A stretch of DNA of 64,000 nt from Metabacillus idriensis (GTDB lineage: Bacteria > Bacillota > Bacilli > Bacillales > Bacillaceae): NCBI RefSeq assembly GCF_009674765.1, contig NZ_WKKF01000001.1, forward strand, positions 1,116,001-1,180,000, given 5' to 3'. A program made the position numbers and the translations under genes. This document shows positions 37,280-44,712 of the stretch, piece by piece; within the stretch, counting starts at the first letter, position 1; the number at the start of each line of letters is the position of its first letter. Below the pieces are notes generated by a model, which ran no database searches, had not been told where the DNA came from, and saw only the letters and a program-made list of their open reading frames with translations.

Positions 37280-37792
37280 ATGGAAGTGAAATTTTGCCGG
37301 CATTCATTTGTTGTAAAAACCAGCATCGTTCTGCCGTCTGATACAAACAATTACGGAACTTTATTCGGCGGTAAGCTGATGGCTTATATTGATGACGTAG
37401 CAGCCATTTCGGCCATCAGGCACGCTCGCTCGCATGTTGTTACGGCATCAACGGACTCTGTTGATTTTCTGCATCCTATTTATGAAGGAAACTCCGTATG
37501 TCTTGAAGCATTTGTAACATACACGGGGAGAACATCAATGGAGGTTTTTGTAAAGGTCATAGCAGAAGATCTTCTCAACGGAAATCGAAATGTATGTGCT
37601 CTATCTTTCTTAACAATGGTTGCAGTAGATGAACATAATAAGCCAACTCCCGTCCCGAAAGTTGTTCCAGAGTCAGATACAGAAAAGACGCTGAATGACT
37701 CAGCACTCAAGCGGGCAGCCATCCGGAAAAAGCGAAAAGAAGAAACCGAATCAATGGCAGCCGCATTCGGAACAGATTATCCTTGGCTGTAA
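37280..37792 (+). CDS. ykhA: Hotdog-fold acyl-CoA thioesterase (YkhA-like)
   Basis: 170 residues. VVKTSIVLPSDTNNYGTLFGGKLMAYIDDVAAISA is the acyl-CoA hydrolase signature, with Asn-Gly...GG around the active site and Asp in IDDVAAIS; VDFLHPIYEGNSVCLEAFVTYTGRTSMEV follows. It hydrolyses acyl-CoA to free acid and CoA. The Lys/Arg-rich C-terminus (KRAAIRKKRKEE) is typical of YkhA. Start ATG 37280 has AAGGAAG ~11 nt upstream. Confidence 0.9.
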   Translation: MEVKFCRHSFVVKTSIVLPSDTNNYGTLFGGKLMAYIDDVAAISAIRHARSHVVTASTDSVDFLHPIYEGNSVCLEAFVTYTGRTSMEVFVKVIAEDLLNGNRNVCALSFLTMVAVDEHNKPTPVPKVVPESDTEKTLNDSALKRAAIRKKRKEETESMAAAFGTDYPWL

Positions 37793-37825
37793 GGGGACTG
37801 GAGAATAGAAGTGGATTTTGATCAG

Positions 37826-37863
37826 AGCCTAGAGGAGCAGGGATACACCCTGATCCTTAGGCT
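37826..37863. other. Unexplained stem-loop downstream of ykhA
   Basis: AGCCTA-GA-GGA-G-CAGGG pairs with CCCTG-A-TCC-T-TAGGCT. There is no T run on either strand beyond the stem, so it is not a standard terminator. The remaining ~270 bp to the next gene is AT-rich and contains AATTAATTAATAA twice (near 37941 and 37988) flanking a run of G. No gene is visible there. Confidence 0.6.
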
Positions 37864-38067
37864 TAAAAAAGGATAAAGGGAATAGAACTTGACTCTTTTT
37901 CATTATGCTGAAATGAAATCTTCATAAATGCCCCTAAAGAAATTAATTAATAAATGGATGTATAGATATGGATTAAAGGGGGGGGTAATTAATTAATAAT
38001 CTTTATCTATGATAATCTGTGGACAGAAAACAGTTTCTTCTGCTAAAAAAGAAGTATATTCAACTAT

Positions 38068-38083
38068 TAGACTAGTCTATAAT
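38068..38083 (+). promoter_or_regulatory. 12-bp palindrome overlapping a -10 box
   Basis: TAGACTAGTCTA at 38068-38079 is a perfect palindrome whose last two bases begin TATAAT (38078-38083). It lies ~50 bp upstream of the DUF6884 gene and looks like an operator; no regulator is identified. Confidence 0.5.
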
Positions 38084-38133
38084 CCTATAAAGGCTTTTAG
38101 GAAGCAGCATCATACAAAAAAGGAGAAACGAAA

Positions 38134-38586
38134 TTGAAGCAGCTATGTATAATACCATGCGGAAATAAAAAAATTTGGGATAAGGAGCCCCACCTTGGAC
38201 AAGTTGAAGCTGAAAATGCCTATACAGGGACCTTTCATTTGCTTTGCCGCCAGTATGCAGAAATGTTTTTTGATGACTGGGTTATTCTTTCTGCGAAACA
38301 TGGATTTTTATTTCCTGAGGATTTAGTACCCGGAAATTATAATGTCTCTTTCAGTATGAAAACAAAAGAAGTAATAAAACTTGAAAAACTTCAGATGCAG
38401 GCAAATGAAAAGAACCTTCATCAATTTGAAGAGTTTGTTGTACTTGGAGGGAAGAAATTCAAGCCTATTGCAGAAAATACACTTAAAGGAAAATTCATTT
38501 ATCCGCTTCAGAATTGCAGAGGAATTGGTTATATGCAGCAAATGCTGAAAAAAGCGGTACTGACTGAACATAGTCTGCATGATTAA
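38134..38586 (+). CDS. DUF6884 family protein
   Basis: 150 residues. LCIIPCGNKKIWDK at the N-terminus, then WVILSAKHGFLFPEDLVPGNYN, are the hallmarks of DUF6884 (CGxKK and SAKHG). These motifs recall YaaA/DNA-glycosylase-like and phage-associated proteins, but no activity is established. The TTG start has AAAGGAG 9 nt upstream. B. subtilis has abh at this position. Confidence 0.8.
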   Translation: MKQLCIIPCGNKKIWDKEPHLGQVEAENAYTGTFHLLCRQYAEMFFDDWVILSAKHGFLFPEDLVPGNYNVSFSMKTKEVIKLEKLQMQANEKNLHQFEEFVVLGGKKFKPIAENTLKGKFIYPLQNCRGIGYMQQMLKKAVLTEHSLHD

Positions 38587-38668
38587 TAGATGCAAACCAA
38601 GCGTCGGAATATGCTGATAAATCAGAAAATGGTATACTGAAAAAAATAGAACCCGAAAAGGTGCTGCG

Positions 38669-39976
38669 ATGAACAAATATGCGGGCAGAATGATAATAAC
38701 TTTTCTAGCTGTATGTATTCTGATTTTATGGAATATCTTTGACTTTATCTTTGGGAGTCAGTCCGTTCCTATGCTGTACAGCAGTTTATTCTGCGTCATC
38801 ATCTTGGCTGTTGTCTGGAAACTGGGAACTTATTTTGATCATTCCAAGCTGTTGATTCAGCAGCTGAGCGAAAGCCAGCGCCGCTATAAAAACCTGCTTG
38901 ATGAGACAAAGATGGTCCTTGAGAACATCCAGGAAGTGGTGTTTCAAACGGATGGTGAAGGGAACTTTATTTACTTAAACCCTGCGTGGACGGATTTAAC
39001 AGGTTATGAACGTTCTGAAAGTCTCTATGCAAGCTTTTATCATTACATCACTTTTGAGGAAAAAAAGAGAGTGAGAAGCACGCTTGCTGACTATACGGCT
39101 TCGAAGCGGGTAGAGGGAAGACTTGAAACATCCTATCGCAAGAAAAGCGGCGGGGAATTTTATGCTTATGTTCATTTCAAAATGTACTATGACAATGAAG
39201 GCTATTTGATTGGAACAGTTGGGACAATTCAGGACATTACAGACAGAAAGCTTGAAGAGAGGGAATGGAGAGAGATGAATGAGCACCTTGCACTGAAATC
39301 CCAAAAACTGTCCATTGCCGGACAGCTTGCTGCCGGAATTGCCCATGAGGTGAGGAATCCTCTTACATCCATCAGCGGTTTTCTGCAGCTTATTAAAAAT
39401 GAATTTCCGGACAAAGATTCTTATTTTGATATTATCTTTGGAGAAATCAAGAGAATTGAGCTGGTCCTAAGCGAAATGCTTGTATTGGCTAAACCGCAGG
39501 CGATTCATTTCAGAGAAAAGAATATGGTTTCCATTTTGGAGCAGGTGGCTGTCCTTATTGAATCTAATGCCATTTTACATAATATTCAGCTTGAAAAAAG
39601 CTTTCCTGCCGAAGAAATTATTGTTGATTGCGATGAAAATCAACTTAAACAGGTATTTATCAATCTGATCAAAAACGCGATTGAAGCACTGCCAAATGGG
39701 GGGAATATCCATATGAGCTGCAGACTCAAAGGCGAGGCTGTGATCATTTCAATTGAAGATGACGGGATGGGAATTCCAAAAGAAAAAATCTCAAAACTTG
39801 GCGAACCCTTCTTTTCTACAAAAGAAAAAGGAACTGGTCTCGGCCTGACTGTATGCTTAAGAATCATTAAAGACCATTACGGCCATATCAATGTACACAG
39901 CAGCTTAAATAATGGGACCACCTTTGAAGTTGTATTGCCTGTTGTCAATCGGAATTCTATATTAGAACGTGTTTAA
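38669..39976 (+). CDS. kinC: Sensor histidine kinase (KinC-like)
   Basis: 435 residues. Two N-terminal membrane helices (~8-28 and ~36-54) with a very short outside loop, then a PAS domain (~85-200: FQTDGEGNFIYLNPAWTDLTGY... GTIQDITDRK). HisKA follows with phospho-acceptor His226 in GIAHEVRNPLTSISGFLQL, then HATPase_c with N-box NLIKNAIEAL, G1 DDGMGIP and G2 GTGLGL. KinC feeds the Spo0 phosphorelay and responds to membrane leakage or surfactin in B. subtilis. The position before ykqA supports orthology, but other Spo0 kinases are similar. Confidence 0.86.
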   Translation: MNKYAGRMIITFLAVCILILWNIFDFIFGSQSVPMLYSSLFCVIILAVVWKLGTYFDHSKLLIQQLSESQRRYKNLLDETKMVLENIQEVVFQTDGEGNFIYLNPAWTDLTGYERSESLYASFYHYITFEEKKRVRSTLADYTASKRVEGRLETSYRKKSGGEFYAYVHFKMYYDNEGYLIGTVGTIQDITDRKLEEREWREMNEHLALKSQKLSIAGQLAAGIAHEVRNPLTSISGFLQLIKNEFPDKDSYFDIIFGEIKRIELVLSEMLVLAKPQAIHFREKNMVSILEQVAVLIESNAILHNIQLEKSFPAEEIIVDCDENQLKQVFINLIKNAIEALPNGGNIHMSCRLKGEAVIISIEDDGMGIPKEKISKLGEPFFSTKEKGTGLGLTVCLRIIKDHYGHINVHSSLNNGTTFEVVLPVVNRNSILERV

Positions 39977-39991
39977 GAGGAGATTGGTAAG

Positions 39992-40852
39992 ATGAACTGT
40001 CATTTATTTGTTTATGGAACACTTCGTTATATGGAGAAAAATCATCACTATATAAAGCAGGGAACGTGCATTGCCGAACAGGCCTGGACCAATGGTTCGC
40101 TGTTTGATTGGAATGATGGCTATCCAGCAATGACTGTAGACCAGGATACAGTCTACGGTGAGCTCTATGAAATCGATGAGGATCTTCTTCCCGAGATTCA
40201 TAAATTAGAAGGTTACCTGGGACCGGAAGCAAATGACAGCCTGTTTGAATTTGTTCCTGTCCGGGTCTATACCGATACATTGGCGCATGATGCCTTTTGT
40301 TATGTGATAAAGCCTGAGCAGGCTGATGGGATGAAGAAAATAAAGAGCGGAGATTGGAAAGAATATCAATTCATCCTGAATCCTCCAGCTGAAACGTATT
40401 ATTTTGCTTATGGCTCATGCATGGATACAGAACGTTTTCAAAAAGCGGCTGTTGAGCATCATTTTGCAGATGTTATCGGCGGCGGAAAAGCAGAAAAGTA
40501 CTCTGTTAAATTCACTGTAACGATGGAAGACGGGGGCCGGGCTGATTTAGTTGAAGACGGCGGAAGTGCTGAAGGCATTTTATATCGTGTACCTGAGGAA
40601 GCAGTGGACTATCTTTATATGCGTGAAGGTGTTGACTCTAAAACGTATCGTCCTGCTTTTATCCGTGTGGAAATCGGTGAAAAGGTGTATGAGCAGTGCC
40701 TTACCTTTACTGTCATTCAGAAAAAAGAAGAATTCCGCCCGCCAAGCCACTACTCAACAGAAATACTGAGAGGTGCTGAAGGAAGACTCGGGGATGAGTA
40801 TGTCGAAAAAATCCGGGCATATATGAACGCTCTTCCCGAATATAAACCGTGA
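39992..40852 (+). CDS. ykqA: Gamma-glutamylcyclotransferase-fold protein YkqA
   Basis: 286 residues with two GGCT-fold halves: an N-terminal one opening HLFVYGTLRYMEKN and a second opening YYFAYGSCMDTERF at ~residue 135. Each contains the YG(S/T) motif that forms the substrate oxyanion pocket, followed by an E-containing DLVEDGG / YGELYEI segment. Substrate unknown; the family releases 5-oxoproline from gamma-glutamyl compounds. It starts 15 nt after kinC with AGAGGAG as SD, so it is probably co-transcribed. Confidence 0.9.
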   Translation: MNCHLFVYGTLRYMEKNHHYIKQGTCIAEQAWTNGSLFDWNDGYPAMTVDQDTVYGELYEIDEDLLPEIHKLEGYLGPEANDSLFEFVPVRVYTDTLAHDAFCYVIKPEQADGMKKIKSGDWKEYQFILNPPAETYYFAYGSCMDTERFQKAAVEHHFADVIGGGKAEKYSVKFTVTMEDGGRADLVEDGGSAEGILYRVPEEAVDYLYMREGVDSKTYRPAFIRVEIGEKVYEQCLTFTVIQKKEEFRPPSHYSTEILRGAEGRLGDEYVEKIRAYMNALPEYKP

Positions 40853-40885
40853 TAGGCAGAGGAGAAATTTTCTTTGCCTATCATC

Positions 40886-40932
40886 ATTCCAAAACATGTT
40901 CAGCGCATCACAAAGTTTGCATGTTTTGGAAT
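40886..40932. promoter_or_regulatory. 13-bp perfect inverted repeat upstream of the bd oxidase
   Basis: ATTCCAAAACATG (40886-40898) pairs with CATGTTTTGGAAT (40920-40932) around a 21-nt loop. No T run follows. It lies ~50 bp upstream of the first oxidase gene and could be a leader structure, ykqA terminator or operator. Confidence 0.6.
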
Positions 40933-40984
40933 TTAGAATCTGTGATATAAGAGCATTAGAACACAATAAAGGAGATGTGGCCCT

Positions 40985-42313
40985 TTGGCTGAACTTGATA
41001 GCGTCATACTTAGCCGGATGCTTACGACATTGACACTTGCCTTTCACATTATTTTTGCAACGATTGGAGTCGGAGTGCCTGTTTTAATATCGATCGCCGA
41101 ATGGATAGGAATCAGAAAAAAAGATCCCCACTATATTCTGCTTGCAAGGCGCTGGACAAGGGGTTTTGTTGTTACAGTGGCAGTAGGGGTGGTTACCGGA
41201 ACATGCATTGGATTGCAGTTATCCTTACTGTGGCCGAGTTTCATGGAAATTGCCGGACAGGTTATTGCCTTGCCGCTTTTTATGGAGACCTTCGCTTTTT
41301 TCTTTGAGGCAATCTTTCTGGGGATCTATCTTTATACATGGGACAGGTTTAAAAAACCAATTTATCACTGGCTGATTTCCATTCCGATTATGATAGGATC
41401 GTCAATGTCAGCCGTCTTTATCACTACAGTTAATGCGTTCATGAATACTCCTCAGGGATTTACGCTGAATGGCAGAACAATTACCGGAATAGATCCGATA
41501 GCGGCCATGTTTAATCCTGCGGCGCCTTCAAAAGTCTTCCATGTGCTGATGTCTTCGTACATGACTTCAGCGTTTGTGCTTGCTGCTATAACTGCCTTTA
41601 TGATTCTTAAAGGAAGAAGAACAGACTATCACCGTAAAGCCTTGCAGGTGACGATGGTCTCGGCACTTGTCTTTTCACTGGGGACAGCGCTTGCTGGAGA
41701 TCTTTCGGCAAAATTTTTGGCAGAGCATCAGCCTGAAAAGCTGGCTGCGGGTGAATGGCATTTCGAAACTGAAGCGGGTGCTGATTTAATATTATATGGC
41801 ACCTTAAATGAAGACGGAGAAATCCGCAATGAAATTAGAATTCCTAAAATGCTCAGCTTTTTATCGTTCAATGATTTTAATGCAGAAGTAACAGGATTAA
41901 ATGAAATTGAAGAAAACTTAAGACCCCCACTTTGGATTCACTATATGTTTGATGTCATGGTAACCATTGGGATGTTTGGTCTGGGCCTGTCCATGCTGTT
42001 TGTTTTATTTGGAAAAATAAAGAGGCTTCGCGGTTTTCAGTCATGGCTTTTATGGCCGATTGTAGCAGCCGGACCGCTCTCCATGATTGCGATCGAGGCT
42101 GGCTGGATATTTGCTGAGGTAGGCCGCCAGCCATGGATTCTCAGAGGATATATGAAGGTAGCTGAAGGAGCGACGACTTCAGACCATGTAGGATTAATGT
42201 TTCTGCTGTTCTTCGGACTGTACACACTGCTTGGAACACTGTGCATCATCGTGCTTAAGCGCATGTTCAAAGAAAATCCGGCAGAAGCGGAGCTTGAGTA
42301 CCGGTTTAAATAG
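40985..42313 (+). CDS. ythA: Cytochrome bd-type quinol oxidase subunit I (YthA/CioA-like)
   Basis: 442 residues with about nine membrane helices. RMLTTLTLAFHIIFATIGVGVP carries the heme b595-ligand His region, and the GRQPWIL motif and C-terminal helices are conserved. The Q-loop between helices 6 and 7 is short, as in the CioA/YthA subclass often called cyanide-insensitive. It transfers electrons from menaquinol to O2. TTG start after AAAGGAGATG. Subunit II begins 15 nt downstream. Confidence 0.92.
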   Translation: MAELDSVILSRMLTTLTLAFHIIFATIGVGVPVLISIAEWIGIRKKDPHYILLARRWTRGFVVTVAVGVVTGTCIGLQLSLLWPSFMEIAGQVIALPLFMETFAFFFEAIFLGIYLYTWDRFKKPIYHWLISIPIMIGSSMSAVFITTVNAFMNTPQGFTLNGRTITGIDPIAAMFNPAAPSKVFHVLMSSYMTSAFVLAAITAFMILKGRRTDYHRKALQVTMVSALVFSLGTALAGDLSAKFLAEHQPEKLAAGEWHFETEAGADLILYGTLNEDGEIRNEIRIPKMLSFLSFNDFNAEVTGLNEIEENLRPPLWIHYMFDVMVTIGMFGLGLSMLFVLFGKIKRLRGFQSWLLWPIVAAGPLSMIAIEAGWIFAEVGRQPWILRGYMKVAEGATTSDHVGLMFLLFFGLYTLLGTLCIIVLKRMFKENPAEAELEYRFK

Positions 42314-42328
42314 GAGGGAGAAGTCTAA

Positions 42329-43342
42329 ATGGATATTCCGATCATTGGCATGACGGTTCTGTGGATCTTTCTGTACGGATATTTAATCGTTGCTTCTATA
42401 GACTTTGGAGCAGGTTTCTTCGCTTTTTATGCGCAGCTGACCAATCGGGATGATATCGTGAATAACTTAATCAGCCGCTATTTATCTCCAGTGTGGGAAG
42501 TGACAAATGTCTTTTTTGTTTTCTTTTTTGTTGGAATCGTAGGTTTTTTTCCGCAAACAGCTTATTATTATGGCACAGCGCTGCTGGTTCCGGGAAGCAT
42601 AGCGCTGGTTTTAATAGCGATCCGCGGCTCGTTTTACGCATTTGGGAACTACGGAGCTAAAGACAGTCTTTTTTATACGTTTTTATATGGAGCCACAGGA
42701 CTTCTGATTCCCGCTTCCCTGTCTACAGCTCTTTCAATATCAGAAGGGGGATTTTTAGAAGAGCGAAATGGCACTGTCGTCTTTCTCGCAAACGAGTTAT
42801 TTACAAGTTTTTATTCATGGAGTGTAGTGTTTCTTGCCATTGTATCCGTACTGTTTATCAGTGCTTCTTTTTTAACCTACTACGCAGATCGTGCTTCAGA
42901 CAGCAAAGCTTTGTCGCTGCTTAGAAGGTTTGCGCTGTTTTGGGCTCCGCCTACAATCCTTGCAAGCTTTCTTGTTTTTCTTTCTCTTCAGCAGCACAAT
43001 CCCCGTCATTTTAGCCAAGCGCTTGATCTTTGGTGGATGTTCGGATTGTCTCTTTTGTTTTTTATGACATCCGTCTGGTTAATCTATAAAAGAAAGAATC
43101 TTGGAACGGCCTTTATAATGGTGATGCTGCAATTTTTCTTTGCCTTCTTCGGGTATGGGGCGTCTCATTTGCCGTACATTCTGGATCCGTTTGTGACCAT
43201 TTATTCCGGATATACGAATGAAACGATGGGAATTTCACTTGTTATCGTTTTTATAGCCGGGCTGCTGCTTTTGATTCCATCGCTTGTTTTGCTTTTGCGC
43301 CTGTTTTTGTTTGATGCAGAATATGTAAAGGGCAAAAAGTAA
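42329..43342 (+). CDS. ythB: Cytochrome bd-type quinol oxidase subunit II (YthB/CioB-like)
   Basis: 337 residues, about eight membrane helices. It opens with GYLIVASIDFGAGFFAFYAQ; VWEVTNVFFVFFFVGIVGFFP follows, the usual CydB N-terminal pattern. It completes the bd oxidase with the upstream gene. SD AGGAGGGAGAAG. Confidence 0.92.
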   Translation: MDIPIIGMTVLWIFLYGYLIVASIDFGAGFFAFYAQLTNRDDIVNNLISRYLSPVWEVTNVFFVFFFVGIVGFFPQTAYYYGTALLVPGSIALVLIAIRGSFYAFGNYGAKDSLFYTFLYGATGLLIPASLSTALSISEGGFLEERNGTVVFLANELFTSFYSWSVVFLAIVSVLFISASFLTYYADRASDSKALSLLRRFALFWAPPTILASFLVFLSLQQHNPRHFSQALDLWWMFGLSLLFFMTSVWLIYKRKNLGTAFIMVMLQFFFAFFGYGASHLPYILDPFVTIYSGYTNETMGISLVIVFIAGLLLLIPSLVLLLRLFLFDAEYVKGKK

Positions 43343-43419
43343 AGCTTGTAATTTTTTTTAATAAGGAATAAAGTTATGTTAAAAATTGTTTATAGTATGA
43401 TGGCTGGAGGAACGTACAT

Positions 43420-44082
43420 ATGAAAAAGGATTTTGCAGTTATTGGGCTTGGGCGTTTTGGCGGCAGTATATGCCGTGAGCTGAGTGAAGAGGGCATGGAA
43501 GTAATGGCCATCGATATGGATGAAGATAAAGTGAATGAATATGCCAATATTGCTTCCCATGCGGTTGTGGGCGATTCAACTGACGAAGCTGTGTTAAAAA
43601 GCCTTGGCATCCGCAACTTCGATCACGTTATCGTTGCAATCGGCGATAATATTCAGTCAAGTATTTTAACAACTCTGATGCTGAAAGAACTCGGAGTGAA
43701 ATTCATCACTGTAAAAGCACAAAATGATTATCATGAGAAGATTTTACGGAAAATTGGAGCCGATCAGATCGTTCATCCAGAGAGAGACATGGGCAGAAGA
43801 ATTGCACATAATCTGATCTCAAATAATGTCCTTGATTACCTTGAACTTTCCGACGAGCACAGTATTGTCGAGATTGTCGTCAATAATAAACTGTCTGGTA
43901 ATACATTAATTGACCTTGATATCCGCGCAAAATACGGAATAAACATCGTTGCCATCAAAAGAGGCAAAGAAATATTTGTAACTCCTCAGGCAGATGAAGT
44001 GATTCAAAAAGATGATATTTTAATTGTAATTGGTGCAGATACAGATATCGACAGATTTGAAAAACGGGTTTTAGAATCTTGA
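43420..44082 (+). CDS. ktrC: Potassium channel regulatory subunit KtrC
   Basis: 220 residues. The RCK_N Rossmann domain starts FAVIGLGRFGGSICREL with Asp at the end of beta-2 (MAIDMDEDKV). RCK_C (~140-220) holds VEIVVNNKLSGNTLIDLDIRAKYGINIVAIKR, the c-di-AMP-binding part in related proteins. KtrC gates the membrane channel KtrD, which is not in this window. Length and position next to adeC match B. subtilis ykqB/ktrC. Confidence 0.94.
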   Translation: MKKDFAVIGLGRFGGSICRELSEEGMEVMAIDMDEDKVNEYANIASHAVVGDSTDEAVLKSLGIRNFDHVIVAIGDNIQSSILTTLMLKELGVKFITVKAQNDYHEKILRKIGADQIVHPERDMGRRIAHNLISNNVLDYLELSDEHSIVEIVVNNKLSGNTLIDLDIRAKYGINIVAIKRGKEIFVTPQADEVIQKDDILIVIGADTDIDRFEKRVLES

Positions 44083-44089
44083 TCAGAAG

Positions 44090-44113
44090 AAGACACTTTA
44101 GGTGTCTTTTTTT
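44090..44113 (+). terminator. Terminator of ktrC
   Basis: AAGACAC pairs with GTGTCTT, loop TTTAG, then TTTTTT. Confidence 0.88.
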
Positions 44114-44126
44114 GTGTTAAGCAATG

Positions 44127-44158
44127 GAACGTTTGTTCTTTGCAGATTGTGGTATAAT
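44127..44158 (+). promoter_or_regulatory. Toxin promoter with LexA-box-like sequence
   Basis: TATAAT at 44153-44158 is a consensus -10. GAAC-GTTT-GTTC at 44127-44138 covers the expected -35 zone and has both LexA half-sites at the correct 4-nt spacing. The flanks are GGAAC and GTTCT. Confidence 0.55.
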
Positions 44159-44247
44159 GGAAGATGTATACATTCGTGAACATATGGGTGGTCGGCTAGC
44201 CCCTGTCTCTTTTCTCTGTGAAGCAAGGAAAAGGGGGTGATGCCCGG

Positions 44248-44331
44248 GTGACAGTCTATGAGAGCTTATCTTTTGCGATTTCATTTGCTACGCTTATCAT
44301 AGCCATTATGTCGTTTGACCAGAAAAAATAG
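44248..44331 (+). CDS. Putative holin-like type I toxin peptide
   Basis: A 27-codon frame: GTG start, MTVYESLSF, a membrane helix AISFATLIIAIMSF, and the charged tail DQKK. This is the hallmark pattern of the small holin-like toxins found in bacilli (Hol_Tox, TxpA-like). GGGGG at 44232-44236 is the SD. The long structured 5' UTR (from ~44165) and a 3' antisense RNA are typical of type I toxin mRNAs. It would insert in the membrane if made in excess. Confidence 0.85.
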   Translation: MTVYESLSFAISFATLIIAIMSFDQKK

Positions 44332-44470
44332 ACCTCCCAGCTTTGTCAGTTGCGGGTGAGGTCTGTTTTGTTTGATTGATTAAAATGGCCGACCCCGGAC
44401 GCGGGACCGAATGTATGCATGGCCGTAAGTGTTGCTGCACTTGCGGTCATTTTTATGTTATTCAACTTTT
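44323..44470 (-). ncRNA. Candidate antisense antitoxin RNA
   Basis: On the minus strand an extended -10 (TGG-TATGAT, 44481-44476) is followed ~145 nt later by a terminator: AGACCTC-A-CCC pairs with GGG-A-GGTCT, then ATTTTTT. That terminator overlaps the toxin stop codon. The RNA would be complementary to the 3' end of the toxin mRNA, the RatA/TxpA arrangement. The -35 is weak. Confidence 0.65.
44421..44455 (+). terminator. Terminator of the toxin mRNA
   Basis: GGCCGTAAGTG pairs with CACTTGCGGTC (two G-T or mismatched positions), loop TTGCTG, then TTTTT. Upstream, GCCGACC at 44388-44394 can pair with GGTCGGC at 44190-44196 in the 5' UTR, a 5'-3' end interaction seen in type I toxin mRNAs. Confidence 0.75.
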
Positions 44471-44572
44471 TGTTTATCATACCACATAATAAAAAATTAT
44501 AAAACGGAAACTAAAACCGTTGACTGATAGCTTATTACCCCTTACTATATGTTACTAAATACTTAATTTCAT

Positions 44573-44712
44573 GCACTCGTATAATATTGGAAATATGGTC
44601 CAAAAGTTTCTACCGAACTGCCGTAAAAAGTTTGACTACGAGGAATGAATAAAAAGGGCTTTTTCCGTTGCCTGATTTTATCTCACTCCTCCAAATAGCG
44701 AGGGGTTTTTTT
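44573..44712 (+). promoter_or_regulatory. Guanine-class purine riboswitch of adeC
   Basis: The aptamer spans 44573-44648: P1 5' arm GCACTCGTATAAT, loop-2 ATATGG, core AAGTTTCTACC, CCGTAAA, then J3/1 GACTACGAGG. The J3/1 residue that pairs with ligand is C, which specifies guanine or hypoxanthine rather than adenine. The P1 3' strand GAGGAATGA (44640-44648) is complementary at 8 of 9 positions to TCACTCCTC (44683-44691), the 5' arm of a terminator (CTCCTC with GAGGGG, then seven T). Ligand binding should free the terminator and switch adeC off. The 3' arm also contains the SD. Confidence 0.93.
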
